Assembly: GCF_002116905.1 (NCBI RefSeq)
Contig: NZ_CP015118.1
Span: forward strand, 620,001 to 684,000
From: Piscinibacter gummiphilus
GTDB lineage: Bacteria > Pseudomonadota > Gammaproteobacteria > Burkholderiales > Burkholderiaceae_C
Direction of reading: 5' to 3'
Length of the DNA: 64,000 nt
Shown: positions 1-7,075 of the stretch, piece after piece
Layout: every line of letters begins with the position of its first letter
Position numbering within the stretch: position 1 is the stretch's first letter
Made by a program: the position numbers and the translations under genes
Notes under the pieces: generated by a model
Told to the model about the DNA's origin: nothing
Seen by the model: only the letters and a program-made list of their open reading frames with translations
Databases searched by the model: none

Positions 1-269
1 TGTCGCACAAGGCGATCACCGTGAACGGCCAGGTCGTCAACATCGCCTCGTACCAAGTGAAGGTCGGCGACGTGGTGGCCGTGCGTGAAAAGGCGAAGAA
101 GCAGCTGCGCATCGCCGACTCGGTGAAGCTCGCCGAATCGCAAGGCATGCCGTCGTGGGTGCAGGTCGATGCCTCGAAGCTCGAAGGCACGTTCAAGAAG
201 ACGCCGGACCGCGACGAGTTCGCCGCCGACGTCAAGGAAGCCCTGATCGTCGAACTGTATTCGCGCTGA
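1..269 (+). CDS. rpsD: 30S ribosomal protein S4, 3' part (5' end outside window)
   Basis: RpsD binds 16S rRNA early in small-subunit assembly and, in other bacteria, can repress its own operon. The reading frame is open from base 3 and runs to a TGA at 267-269, so only about the last 89 residues are present. The visible part begins S-H-K-A-I-T-V-N-G and continues NGQVVNIASYQVKVGD, the conserved C-terminal half of the S4 RNA-binding fold, and ends VELYSR. It is followed 148 bp later by rpoA and then rplQ, the standard alpha-operon order. The identity is secure; the missing N-terminus prevents any comment on the zinc-binding or 16S contact region. Confidence 0.97.
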   Translation, partial: SHKAITVNGQVVNIASYQVKVGDVVAVREKAKKQLRIADSVKLAESQGMPSWVQVDASKLEGTFKKTPDRDEFAADVKEALIVELYSR

Positions 270-417
270 TCCAAGCGCAGGCCGCGTTCTGGTTGCCCTG
301 TGGGGCGACCGGTCGCGGCCGACTGTGTTTTCCTCGTTCGGTGGCGGTTCCAGCCGCTCCGGTTGGTCCCTCAGCCTTATCGGTGTAACGAGCCGAGGGT
401 ATTGAAAGAAAGACCTC

Positions 418-1404
418 ATGCAAACAAACTTGCTCAAACCCAAAGCCATCAATGTGGAGCCGCTCGGCGGCAACCGCGCCAAGGTCACGCTCGAGCCTTT
501 CGAGCGCGGTTATGGTCACACGCTCGGCAACGCGCTTCGCCGCGTGCTGCTGTCGTCGATGGTCGGGTATGCGCCCACGGAAGTCACCATCGCCGGTGTG
601 CTCCACGAGTACTCCACCGTTGACGGTGTGCAGGAAGACGTGGTCCACATCATGCTGAACCTGAAGGGTGTGGTGTTCCGTCTGCACAACCGCGACGAAG
701 TGACGCTGGTGCTCCGCAAGGAAGGCGAAGGCCCGATCACCGCCGGCGACATCCAGACGCCGCACGACGTCGAGATCATCAACCCCGACCACGTGATCGC
801 TCACCTGGCCCAGGGCGGCAAGCTCGACATGCAGATCAAGGTCGAGAAGGGCCGTGGCTACGTGCCCGGCAACATGCGCCGCTACGGCGACGAGCCGACC
901 AAGTCGATCGGCCGCATCGTCCTCGACGCCTCGTTCTCGCCGGTCTCCCGCGTGAGCTACACGGTCGAAAGCGCCCGCGTGGAACAGCGCACCGACCTGG
1001 ACAAGCTGGTCATGGAAATCGCGACCAACGGCGCCATCACGCCGGAAGAAGCCATCCGTGCCTCGGCGAAGATCCTCGTTGAACAGCTCGCCGTGTTCGC
1101 CCAGCTGGAAGGCAGCGAGATCGCCGCCTTCGACCAGCCGGCGCAGCGCAGCACGCAGTTCGACCCGATCCTGCTGCGTCCGGTCGACGAGCTCGAACTG
1201 ACGGTGCGTTCGGCCAACTGCCTGAAGGCCGAGAACATCTACTACATCGGCGACCTGATCCAGCGCACCGAGACCGAACTCCTCAAGACCCCGAACCTGG
1301 GCCGCAAGTCCCTGAACGAGATCAAGGAAGTTCTGGCCTCCCGCGGCCTGACCCTGGGCGCCCGCCTCGAGAACTGGCCGCCGCAAGGTCTCGACAAGCG
1401 ATAA
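418..1404 (+). CDS. rpoA: DNA-directed RNA polymerase subunit alpha
   Basis: RpoA dimerises to nucleate assembly of RNA polymerase; its C-terminal domain contacts UP elements and activators. The 328-residue product has the usual length. Residues about 1-230 form the N-terminal domain (ERGYGHTLGNALRRVLLSS near residue 30, the assembly region). Residues about 250-328 form the C-terminal domain, with the helix-hairpin-helix segment TPNLGRKSLNEIKEVL. The ATG at 418 follows a purine-rich GAAAGAAAG stretch and fits the family start. It lies between rpsD and rplQ, so it is probably co-transcribed with them. No unusual residues were seen. Confidence 0.99.
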   Translation: MQTNLLKPKAINVEPLGGNRAKVTLEPFERGYGHTLGNALRRVLLSSMVGYAPTEVTIAGVLHEYSTVDGVQEDVVHIMLNLKGVVFRLHNRDEVTLVLRKEGEGPITAGDIQTPHDVEIINPDHVIAHLAQGGKLDMQIKVEKGRGYVPGNMRRYGDEPTKSIGRIVLDASFSPVSRVSYTVESARVEQRTDLDKLVMEIATNGAITPEEAIRASAKILVEQLAVFAQLEGSEIAAFDQPAQRSTQFDPILLRPVDELELTVRSANCLKAENIYYIGDLIQRTETELLKTPNLGRKSLNEIKEVLASRGLTLGARLENWPPQGLDKR

Positions 1405-1518
1405 TCGCTCTCCCGGGCCCGCGACAGCGGGTCCACCTTCCTGGGTGGCCGCAAGCCACCCGGTGCCCCGGCAGTACCTGACACGGCTGCCGGTCTCAAA
1501 CTCAAAAGGAAATGCACC

Positions 1519-1914
1519 ATGCGCCACCGTAATGGCCTCCGCAAGCTGAACCGCACCTCGTCGCACCGCCTGGCGATGCTGCGCAACATGACCAACTCGC
1601 TGCTGACGCACGAAGCGATCAAGACCACGGTCCCCAAGGCCAAGGAACTGCGCCGCGTCGTCGAGCCGCTGATCACGCTGGCCAAGGAAGCCACGCTGGC
1701 GAATCGCCGCCTGGCCTTCGACCGCACCCGTGACCGCGACGTCGTCACGAAGCTCTTCAACGTGCTGGGCCCGCGCTACAAGGCCCGTCCGGGCGGCTAC
1801 ACCCGCATCCTGAAGATGGGCTTCCGCGTCGGCGACAACGCGCCCATGGCCTTCGTCGAACTGGTGGACCGTCCGGAACCCACCGAAGCCGCCGAAGACA
1901 CGTCGGCCGAGTAA
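1519..1914 (+). CDS. rplQ: 50S ribosomal protein L17
   Basis: L17 is a structural protein of the large ribosomal subunit near the peptide exit region. The 131-residue product starts MRHRNGLRKLNRTSSHR, the family signature, and continues with LLTHEAIKTTVPKAKELR. The start is supported by an AAAGGAA ribosome binding site upstream of the ATG. It is the last gene of the alpha operon here and is followed at once by a strong terminator hairpin. The C-terminal tail is acidic (EPTEAAEDTSAE), as in many betaproteobacterial L17 proteins. Confidence 0.99.
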   Translation: MRHRNGLRKLNRTSSHRLAMLRNMTNSLLTHEAIKTTVPKAKELRRVVEPLITLAKEATLANRRLAFDRTRDRDVVTKLFNVLGPRYKARPGGYTRILKMGFRVGDNAPMAFVELVDRPEPTEAAEDTSAE

Positions 1915-1940
1915 TCCACTCGATCGATCGACGATCTGCC

Positions 1941-1973
1941 GAAGGGCCAGCGAATGCTGGCCCTTCTGCTTTT
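1941..1973 (+). terminator. Rho-independent terminator of the rpsD-rpoA-rplQ operon
   Basis: A perfect 10-bp stem, GAAGGGCCAG paired with CTGGCCCTTC, encloses a 6-base loop and is followed by TGCTTTT. It lies 26 bases after the rplQ stop codon, as expected for the end of the alpha operon. Confidence 0.88.
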
Positions 1974-2052
1974 GGGGCGCGACACGACTTGTCGTGAGGA
2001 CTAACCCGTCCCCGGTGACGGGCTGCGGAATCCTTTGGCACACTGCCTCCCC

Positions 2053-2970
2053 ATGCCCACCCCGATCTTCCGCATCAGCAACCTGCGCAAGGCCTTCGGC
2101 GACAACACCGTCGTCAACGACCTGTCGCTCGAGATCCAGCCCGGCGAGTGTCTCGGCGTGATCGGCCCGAACGGCGCCGGCAAGACGACGACCATCCGCA
2201 TGTGCCTCGGCCTTGTCGGGCCCGACGGCGGCCAGATCGAAGCCTTCGGCCTGCCGATCCCGCAGCAGGTGCGCGAGGCGAAGAAGCGCATGGGTGTTGT
2301 CACGCAGTTCGACAGCCTCGACCCCGACTTCACCTGCGCCGAGAACCTGCGCGTGTACGGCCGCTACTTCGGGTTGCCGCACAAGACCATCGACGAGCGC
2401 ATCCCGAAGCTCCTCGAGTTCGCCGCGCTGCAGTCGAAGGCGAACGCGCGACCCGGCGAACTGTCGGGTGGCATGAAGCGCCGCCTGAGCCTCGGCCGTG
2501 CGCTGATCAATGACCCGCAACTGCTGCTGCTCGACGAACCCACCACCGGCCTCGACCCGCAGGCCCGGCACGTGATGTGGGAGCGGCTGCAGAACCTGCT
2601 GCAGCAGGGCAAGTCCATCCTGCTCACCACCCACTTCATGGACGAGGCCGAGCGGCTGTGCGACCGCCTGCTGGTGCTCGACCACGGGCGCAAGATCGCC
2701 GAGGGCACCCCGCGCGGGCTGATCAGGGAGCACCTCGAGAGCGACGTGGTGGAGGTGTACGGCGATGGCGCGCTCGACACCGCGGCCTCGCACGCCCAGT
2801 GGGCCCAGCGCATCGAGACGCGCGGCGAGACCGTCTTCTTCTACACGACCGACCCGGGCCCGCTGCTGCAGGCCCTGGCGCCGCTCAAGACCCTGCGCGT
2901 GCTGCACCGTCCGGCCAATCTCGAGGACCTGTTCCTCAAGCTCACCGGCCGCCAGATCCGCGACGACTGA
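2053..2970 (+). CDS. ABC transporter ATP-binding protein, NodI-like
   Basis: This is the ATPase subunit of an ABC-2 type exporter. The 305-residue product has Walker A GPNGAGKTT (near residue 40), Q-loop VVTQFD, signature LSGGMKRRLSLG, Walker B LLLLDEPTTG and the switch histidine in LTTHFMDEAE. The C-terminal extension after about residue 225 is typical of the NodI/DrrA group. The start at 2053 (MPTPIFRISNL) is preferred over an in-frame GTG/ATG-like start 18 bases upstream because it matches family length. The permease gene follows 24 bases downstream. NodI homologues are common in non-nodulating Burkholderiales, so no symbiotic role is implied; the substrate is unknown. Confidence 0.9.
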   Translation: MPTPIFRISNLRKAFGDNTVVNDLSLEIQPGECLGVIGPNGAGKTTTIRMCLGLVGPDGGQIEAFGLPIPQQVREAKKRMGVVTQFDSLDPDFTCAENLRVYGRYFGLPHKTIDERIPKLLEFAALQSKANARPGELSGGMKRRLSLGRALINDPQLLLLDEPTTGLDPQARHVMWERLQNLLQQGKSILLTTHFMDEAERLCDRLLVLDHGRKIAEGTPRGLIREHLESDVVEVYGDGALDTAASHAQWAQRIETRGETVFFYTTDPGPLLQALAPLKTLRVLHRPANLEDLFLKLTGRQIRDD

Positions 2971-2994
2971 CCGAATCGAAGCACAAGACCGACC

Positions 2995-3780
2995 ATGCTG
3001 ATCTCGATGTACGCGACCCCGCGCCTCACCCGTGGTTTCTGGCCCGTGGTGCTGCGCAACCTGCTCGTCTGGAAGAAGCTCGCGGTGCCGAGTGTCATCG
3101 GCAACATCGCCGAGCCGCTGATCACGCTGGTGGCGTTCGGCTACGGCCTCGGTTCGATGATCGGCAAGGTGCAGGGCCTGCCGTACATCCTGTACCTCGC
3201 GTCCGGCAGCATCGCCGTGAGCTGCGCGCTGGCCGCCACGTTCGAGGGCCTCTATTCCGCGTACTCGCGCATGGAGGTGCAGAAGACGTGGGAGAGCATC
3301 ATGAACGCGCCCATCGCGCTCGACGACATCGTGTTCGCCGAACTGCTGTGGGCGTCCATCAAGTCGATGTTCACGGTGGCCGCGATCCTGGTCGTGCTGT
3401 TCGCCATCGGCATCAGCCGCGAGCCCACGATGCTGCTCGCGTTGCCGGTGCTGTGGCTCGTGGGCCTCACCTTCGCCGCCATCGCGCTCGTGTTCAACGC
3501 GCTCGCCCGCGGCTACGACTTCTTCACGTACTACTTCACGCTCGTGATGACACCCATGACCTTCCTGTCTGGCGTGTATTTCCCCATCGAGCAGATGCCC
3601 GTGGTGCTGCAGTGGCTGGCCCAGGTGCTGCCGCTCACGCACGCGGTTTCGCTCGTGCGCCCGCTGATCATCGGCGAGTTGCCGGCCCAGCCGCTCGTGC
3701 CCGCGCTGGTGCTCTGCGCGTACGCGGCGGGGGGCTACTACCTGTCCCTCGTGCTCACGCGCCGCAGATTCTTCAAATGA
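2995..3780 (+). CDS. ABC-2 type transporter permease, NodJ-like
   Basis: This is the membrane subunit partnered with the preceding ATPase. The 261-residue protein has about six hydrophobic segments and the ABC-2 family pattern, including LASGSIAVSCALAATFEG, the FTYYFTLVMTPMTFLSG segment and the PLTHAVSLVRP motif near the C-terminus, all typical of NodJ-type permeases. A second in-frame ATG at 3007 is a possible alternative start. The gene pair is closely spaced (24 bases) and probably forms a two-gene operon. The exported substrate cannot be deduced; lipo-chitin oligosaccharide export would need nod genes, none of which are seen here. Confidence 0.88.
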   Translation: MLISMYATPRLTRGFWPVVLRNLLVWKKLAVPSVIGNIAEPLITLVAFGYGLGSMIGKVQGLPYILYLASGSIAVSCALAATFEGLYSAYSRMEVQKTWESIMNAPIALDDIVFAELLWASIKSMFTVAAILVVLFAIGISREPTMLLALPVLWLVGLTFAAIALVFNALARGYDFFTYYFTLVMTPMTFLSGVYFPIEQMPVVLQWLAQVLPLTHAVSLVRPLIIGELPAQPLVPALVLCAYAAGGYYLSLVLTRRRFFK

Positions 3781-3784
3781 ATGT

Positions 3785-3813
3785 GTGACAGCGACACCAA
3801 ACGGTGCTAAACT
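3785..3813 (+). promoter_or_regulatory. Sigma70-type promoter for tRNA-fMet
   Basis: A -35 element GTGACA (3785-3790) is separated by 17 bases from a -10 element TAAACT (3808-3813). Transcription would start about six bases before the mature 5' end of the tRNA. The promoter overlaps only intergenic sequence after the permease stop codon. Confidence 0.65.
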
Positions 3814-3825
3814 AGCAGGCTCAGT

Positions 3826-3902
<77 letters not shown>

Positions 3903-3913
3903 AAATACCGCAG

Positions 3914-3945
3914 CAGCCCGTCATCGCAAGGTGACGGGCTGTTTG
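3914..3945 (+). terminator. Terminator downstream of tRNA-fMet
   Basis: A 10-bp perfect stem, CAGCCCGTCA paired with TGACGGGCTG, has an 8-base loop and is followed by TTTGCATTT. It begins 12 bases after the tRNA 3' end. Confidence 0.75.
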
Positions 3946-3966
3946 CATTTCGGGCAGGCTCCGGTC

Positions 3967-4353
3967 ATGTCGATCCGTGACGCTCTGCGCCAATGGGCGC
4001 GCCGCATCAAGTCCGACGCCGTCGCGCTGTGGTTCGCGGCACGCCATCCCGACACACCGCGTGTGGCGAAGATCCTGTGTGCCGTGGCCGTGGCCTATGC
4101 GCTGAGCCCCATCGACCTGATCCCCGATTTCATCCCGGTGCTGGGCTACGTCGACGACGTGCTGCTGCTGCCGGCGTTGATGTGGCTCGCGCTTCGGCTG
4201 CTTCCACCCCCGGTGCTCGCCGACTGCAGGCGCCAGGCCGAGGCCTGGCTGGCGGAGCGGCACGGCCGGCCCGTGAGCCGCGCAGGAGCCGTGGTCATCG
4301 TGCTCGTGTGGATCGCGGTGATCGGCGGGGCTGCAGCCTGGTGCGGCCCATGA
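3967..4353 (+). CDS. DUF1232 (YkvA-like) small membrane protein
   Basis: The 128-residue product contains the DUF1232 core YALSPIDLIPDFIPVLGYVDDV followed by a second hydrophobic stretch, and ends with a third transmembrane helix (VVIVLVWIAVIGGAAAW). Members are small membrane proteins of unknown function. The ATG at 3967 is chosen because an upstream in-frame GTG at 3931 lies inside the tRNA terminator hairpin. There is no strong ribosome binding site, and no operon partner is obvious: it stands alone between tRNA-fMet and the convergent ompW gene. Confidence 0.82.
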   Translation: MSIRDALRQWARRIKSDAVALWFAARHPDTPRVAKILCAVAVAYALSPIDLIPDFIPVLGYVDDVLLLPALMWLALRLLPPPVLADCRRQAEAWLAERHGRPVSRAGAVVIVLVWIAVIGGAAAWCGP

Positions 4354-4355
4354 AA

Positions 4356-4379
4356 AAGGCCACCCTCGCGGGTGGCCTT
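4356..4379 (-). terminator. Terminator for ompW (minus strand)
   Basis: A perfect 10-bp stem, AAGGCCACCC with GGGTGGCCTT, has a 4-base loop. Read on the minus strand it runs straight into TTTCA, giving the T-rich tail a terminator needs. It sits between the converging DUF1232 and OmpW genes. Confidence 0.75.
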
Positions 4380-4408
4380 CGGAAAAACCTGAAACGGGGA
4401 TCGCCCGA

Positions 4409-5080
4409 TCAGTACTTCCAGCCCACGTAGAGGCCCAGCGTCCACGGGTTGAGCTTCGTTTCGATGCTCTGGCCGGTGCTCAGCGTCGTGGTGGTCTTGA
4501 GCAGGCTCTTGGCCACCATGCCCTCCACGAACACCTTGTCGTTCACGGCATAGGTCAGGCCCACCTGCGGCGTGAGGCCGAAGTGGTCCTTGATCTTCAT
4601 CGTCGTGGGCGTGCCACCCGGATTCGTCAGCGCGGTCAGCGTGCCGTTGGCGGTCTCGTCGAAGAAGATCGCATACGTGAGGCCGAGGCCCACGTAGGGG
4701 CGCACCTGCGCCTGTGCCTCGAAGAAGCGGTACTGCGCGAACAGCGTGGCCGGGGCCACCTTCGTCGTGCCGATCTCGCCCGAACCCGCGATGCTGCCCG
4801 CGCCCTTGATGTGGTGCTTGAGCGGCCACGCGAGCGGCAGGTCGACCGACCAGTTGTCGGTCACCATGTAGCTGATGCCGCCGGCCACCGTCGTGGCCGA
4901 CTCGACGTCGATCTTGGCACCCGGCACCGTGGGGGCGCTCAGGTCGTCGCTGGTGACGTCCGGGATGATGGACATCACACCACCGCGGAACAGCCATTGA
5001 CCGGCTTGCTGGGCGTGGGCGGGCACCGCGGCGCACAGGGCGGCGGCGAGGGCGAGGGGGGCGTACAGGGAAGACTTCAT
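4409..5080 (-). CDS. ompW: OmpW family outer membrane protein
   Basis: OmpW is a small eight-stranded beta-barrel implicated in passage of small hydrophobic molecules. The 223-residue precursor has a clear signal peptide (MKSSLYAPLALAAALCAAVPAHA, cleavage after AHA). The mature part shows the OmpW pattern: an early GGVMSIIPD, VAPATLFAQYRF, RPYVGLGLTYAIF and a C-terminal aromatic-ended strand, PWTLGLYVGWKY. It is read from the minus strand and terminates at the hairpin just described. The upstream SGNH gene is on the same strand with only a 16-base gap from this ATG... that gene's stop lies at 5097, so the two point the same way and could share a transcript. Confidence 0.92.
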   Translation of the reverse strand: MKSSLYAPLALAAALCAAVPAHAQQAGQWLFRGGVMSIIPDVTSDDLSAPTVPGAKIDVESATTVAGGISYMVTDNWSVDLPLAWPLKHHIKGAGSIAGSGEIGTTKVAPATLFAQYRFFEAQAQVRPYVGLGLTYAIFFDETANGTLTALTNPGGTPTTMKIKDHFGLTPQVGLTYAVNDKVFVEGMVAKSLLKTTTTLSTGQSIETKLNPWTLGLYVGWKY

Positions 5081-5096
5081 GGATGCGGTTCCTCGC

Positions 5097-6263
5097 TCAG
5101 AGCCAGCCGGCTTCGGTCAGGCGCTTGGCCACCATCTGCGCGAGCAGCTGGTGTCCATACGGGGTGGGGTGGAAGTTGTCGGCGAAGAGGTACTTCGTCC
5201 ACCAGCTGCTCGTGCCGTCGGCGGCGACGGCCGGGGTGATGGCCGAGGCGTTCACGTCGGTGCAGGCGGCCATCGTCGACGGCGTCGACAGCGCGGTCAC
5301 CGCCGGAGCCTGCCCCTTCGTGACGATCTGGTCGCACACGGTCGCGGTGACGTTGCTCAACCCGTACTGCGGCGGGTCGTTCATCTCGTTGTTGAAGTTG
5401 GTGAAGAAGTCCACCACGATCACGCTGCTCGTGCCGGCCTTGTTCAGTTCGGCGACGTTGGCTTCCAGCTTGTCGTTGTAGGCCTTGATCCACGCACGAA
5501 CGAGGGCCTGCACCTGCGTGGCCTGCGCGGCGCCGCCCGGGCCGGCGGCGATCTGGGCGAGGGCACCCTGCAGCTTCGGCGTGCGCGAGACGTCGAGCGT
5601 GTTGAGGATCGCGATGCGCTTGGCCCCCTTGTCGATGGCGTTCGTCTTGACCGCGTTGGTCAGCTTGTCGGCCACGTCCTGCATGTAGATCGCGCCGAGC
5701 GCGGCGGACTCCGTGGTGCTGGCGAGTTGGGCTGGCGTCAGCAGCGAAGCGAGCAGGGCCTGGAACGAGGCCGGGCTGCCCGCGGCCGCGGTCAGGAACG
5801 CCTCGACCAGCGTGGCGGTGTCGTTCGCGCTCAGTTCACCCACGATCAGCAGGTCGCCGGCGGCGTAGCCCGCGTTGCCGGCATCGACCAGCTGGCGGAT
5901 GCCCGAGACGGGCACCGTGTCGACGGCGGCGGTGCCGTTGTTCACGTGCACCTTCGCGCCGGCCACGGCGTAGTTCGTGCAGCCGGCGTTGACCGTGGCG
6001 GTCATGCCGTTGGCCGTGGTGTAGCTGTTGCACAGCGGCACGCCGTACGTGGCGGCGATGCGCTGCGTGTAGACCTGATAGCTCGTTCCGGCGACGCCGG
6101 GTTGCACCGTGAACTTGGCGCCGCCGAAGGCGCCGCTGTCGGCCAGGCTGGCGCCGACGACCTTCACGGACGTGGCCGAGCTCTTGTTCTCGCCATCGTT
6201 GCCCCCGCCGCCGCAGGCGGCCAGGACGGCTGCGGCAAGGGCAGCCAGGATGTGGTTCTTCAC
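5097..6263 (-). CDS. SGNH/GDSL-family hydrolase lipoprotein
   Basis: Predicted secreted lipid-anchored esterase-like protein. The GTG at 6263 is chosen as start because it has a GGAG site upstream and begins a lipoprotein signal (VKNHILAALAAAVLAAC, lipobox cysteine 17) followed by a glycine run. Block I reads VVGASLADSG, so the usual GDS is GAS but the nucleophile serine (about residue 39) is kept. Block V reads ADNFHPTPYGH, supplying the catalytic Asp and His (about 362 and 365). The length is 388 residues. It lies directly upstream of ompW on the same strand. A paralogue at 33192-34187 has lost these catalytic residues. The substrate is unknown. Confidence 0.82.
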   Translation of the reverse strand: MKNHILAALAAAVLAACGGGGNDGENKSSATSVKVVGASLADSGAFGGAKFTVQPGVAGTSYQVYTQRIAATYGVPLCNSYTTANGMTATVNAGCTNYAVAGAKVHVNNGTAAVDTVPVSGIRQLVDAGNAGYAAGDLLIVGELSANDTATLVEAFLTAAAGSPASFQALLASLLTPAQLASTTESAALGAIYMQDVADKLTNAVKTNAIDKGAKRIAILNTLDVSRTPKLQGALAQIAAGPGGAAQATQVQALVRAWIKAYNDKLEANVAELNKAGTSSVIVVDFFTNFNNEMNDPPQYGLSNVTATVCDQIVTKGQAPAVTALSTPSTMAACTDVNASAITPAVAADGTSSWWTKYLFADNFHPTPYGHQLLAQMVAKRLTEAGWL

Positions 6264-6652
6264 TGTGTTGTTCTCCAGTACGGCAGGCCGGCCGCCCGAT
6301 TGCGGCCCGACCCAGGGCGTGGACCGTAACACGGCGTTTCGTTGAGCGGAACGCGGGATACTCTTTAGACACGAACGTTCGTTCGAAAAGTTATGTTGCT
6401 GAGGCCGGGACAAGCGGCATTCCCGGGAGCGCTCCTGCAGGCTGTGGATATCTCCGGGGATTTCCTGTGGGGTGCCTGTGGGACGGCTGTGGACGGCGGC
6501 AAGTGCTGTTTCCGTGCCGCCGCCCCCCGGGGAAGATGCGGGGAACCACCCGGGGGCGCTGGTGGTCCGAGCCCCGGCTGCCGCATACAATCGAATGCTT
6601 TTCCGTTGGCAGCGCGCCGCCGGCCGTCGCCGGTTTCCACAGAGGATTTCAC
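6264..6652. promoter_or_regulatory. Divergent control region between the SGNH gene and yajC, with a 12-bp palindrome
   Basis: This 389-base stretch has no convincing gene. It holds a perfect 12-bp palindrome, ACGAACGTTCGT, at 6371-6382 with a further TCGAA on one side. That resembles the operator style of TetR-family repressors, although no such regulator is encoded nearby. Closer to yajC there is a possible -10 TACAAT at 6586-6591 without a good -35. Between these the sequence is GC-rich and I see nothing else. Confidence 0.4.
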
Positions 6653-6991
6653 GTGTTCATTTCCGAAGCTTTTGCTCAAGCCGCCCCGGCGGCCACCACC
6701 TCGGCCACGTCTGGGGCATTCGGCGGGCTGACCGGCATGCTGCCGATCGTGCTGATGTTCGTGGTGCTGTACTTCGTGATGATCCGGCCCCAGATGAAGC
6801 GCCAGAAGGAGCACAAGGCCATGATCGACGCCATCGCCAAGGGCGATGAAGTCGTGATCGGCGGCGGCGTCCTCGGCAAGGTCGCCAAGACCGGCGACAG
6901 CTACCTCCACGTCGAGATCGCCAATGGCGTCGAAGTCCAGGTCCAGCGCTCGGCCGTGGTTCAGGTCCTGCCGAAGGGCACCATCAAGTAA
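6653..6991 (+). CDS. yajC: Sec translocase accessory subunit YajC
   Basis: YajC is a small single-pass inner-membrane protein that associates with SecDF. The GTG at 6653 (VFISEAFAQAA) is preferred: it has AGAGGA six bases upstream and gives 112 residues, the family length. One transmembrane helix (MLPIVLMFVVLYFVMI) is followed by RPQMKRQKEHKAMIDAI and a soluble domain with GDEVVIGGGVLGKV. It is followed by secD and secF in the usual order. The tgt gene that often precedes yajC in related bacteria is absent here. Confidence 0.96.
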   Translation: MFISEAFAQAAPAATTSATSGAFGGLTGMLPIVLMFVVLYFVMIRPQMKRQKEHKAMIDAIAKGDEVVIGGGVLGKVAKTGDSYLHVEIANGVEVQVQRSAVVQVLPKGTIK

Positions 6992-7075
6992 ATCCAACCG
7001 CGTGCTGTCGGGCGGTGCCGCACGTTCGCGGGGCCGCCGACCCGCAGCGGGTCCGTCCCGCGAAAGAGCCGTCTC

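Noticed and set aside
232..3642. A 1136-codon open frame on the minus strand opposite rpoA-rplQ and the ABC genes
   Set aside because: It runs antisense to clear genes, is rich in His, Arg, Gln and Val as expected for a mirror of GC-rich codons, and contains no recognisable domain.
3931..3966. Upstream GTG start for the DUF1232 gene
   Set aside because: It lies inside the terminator hairpin of the tRNA and would add residues not expected in the family.
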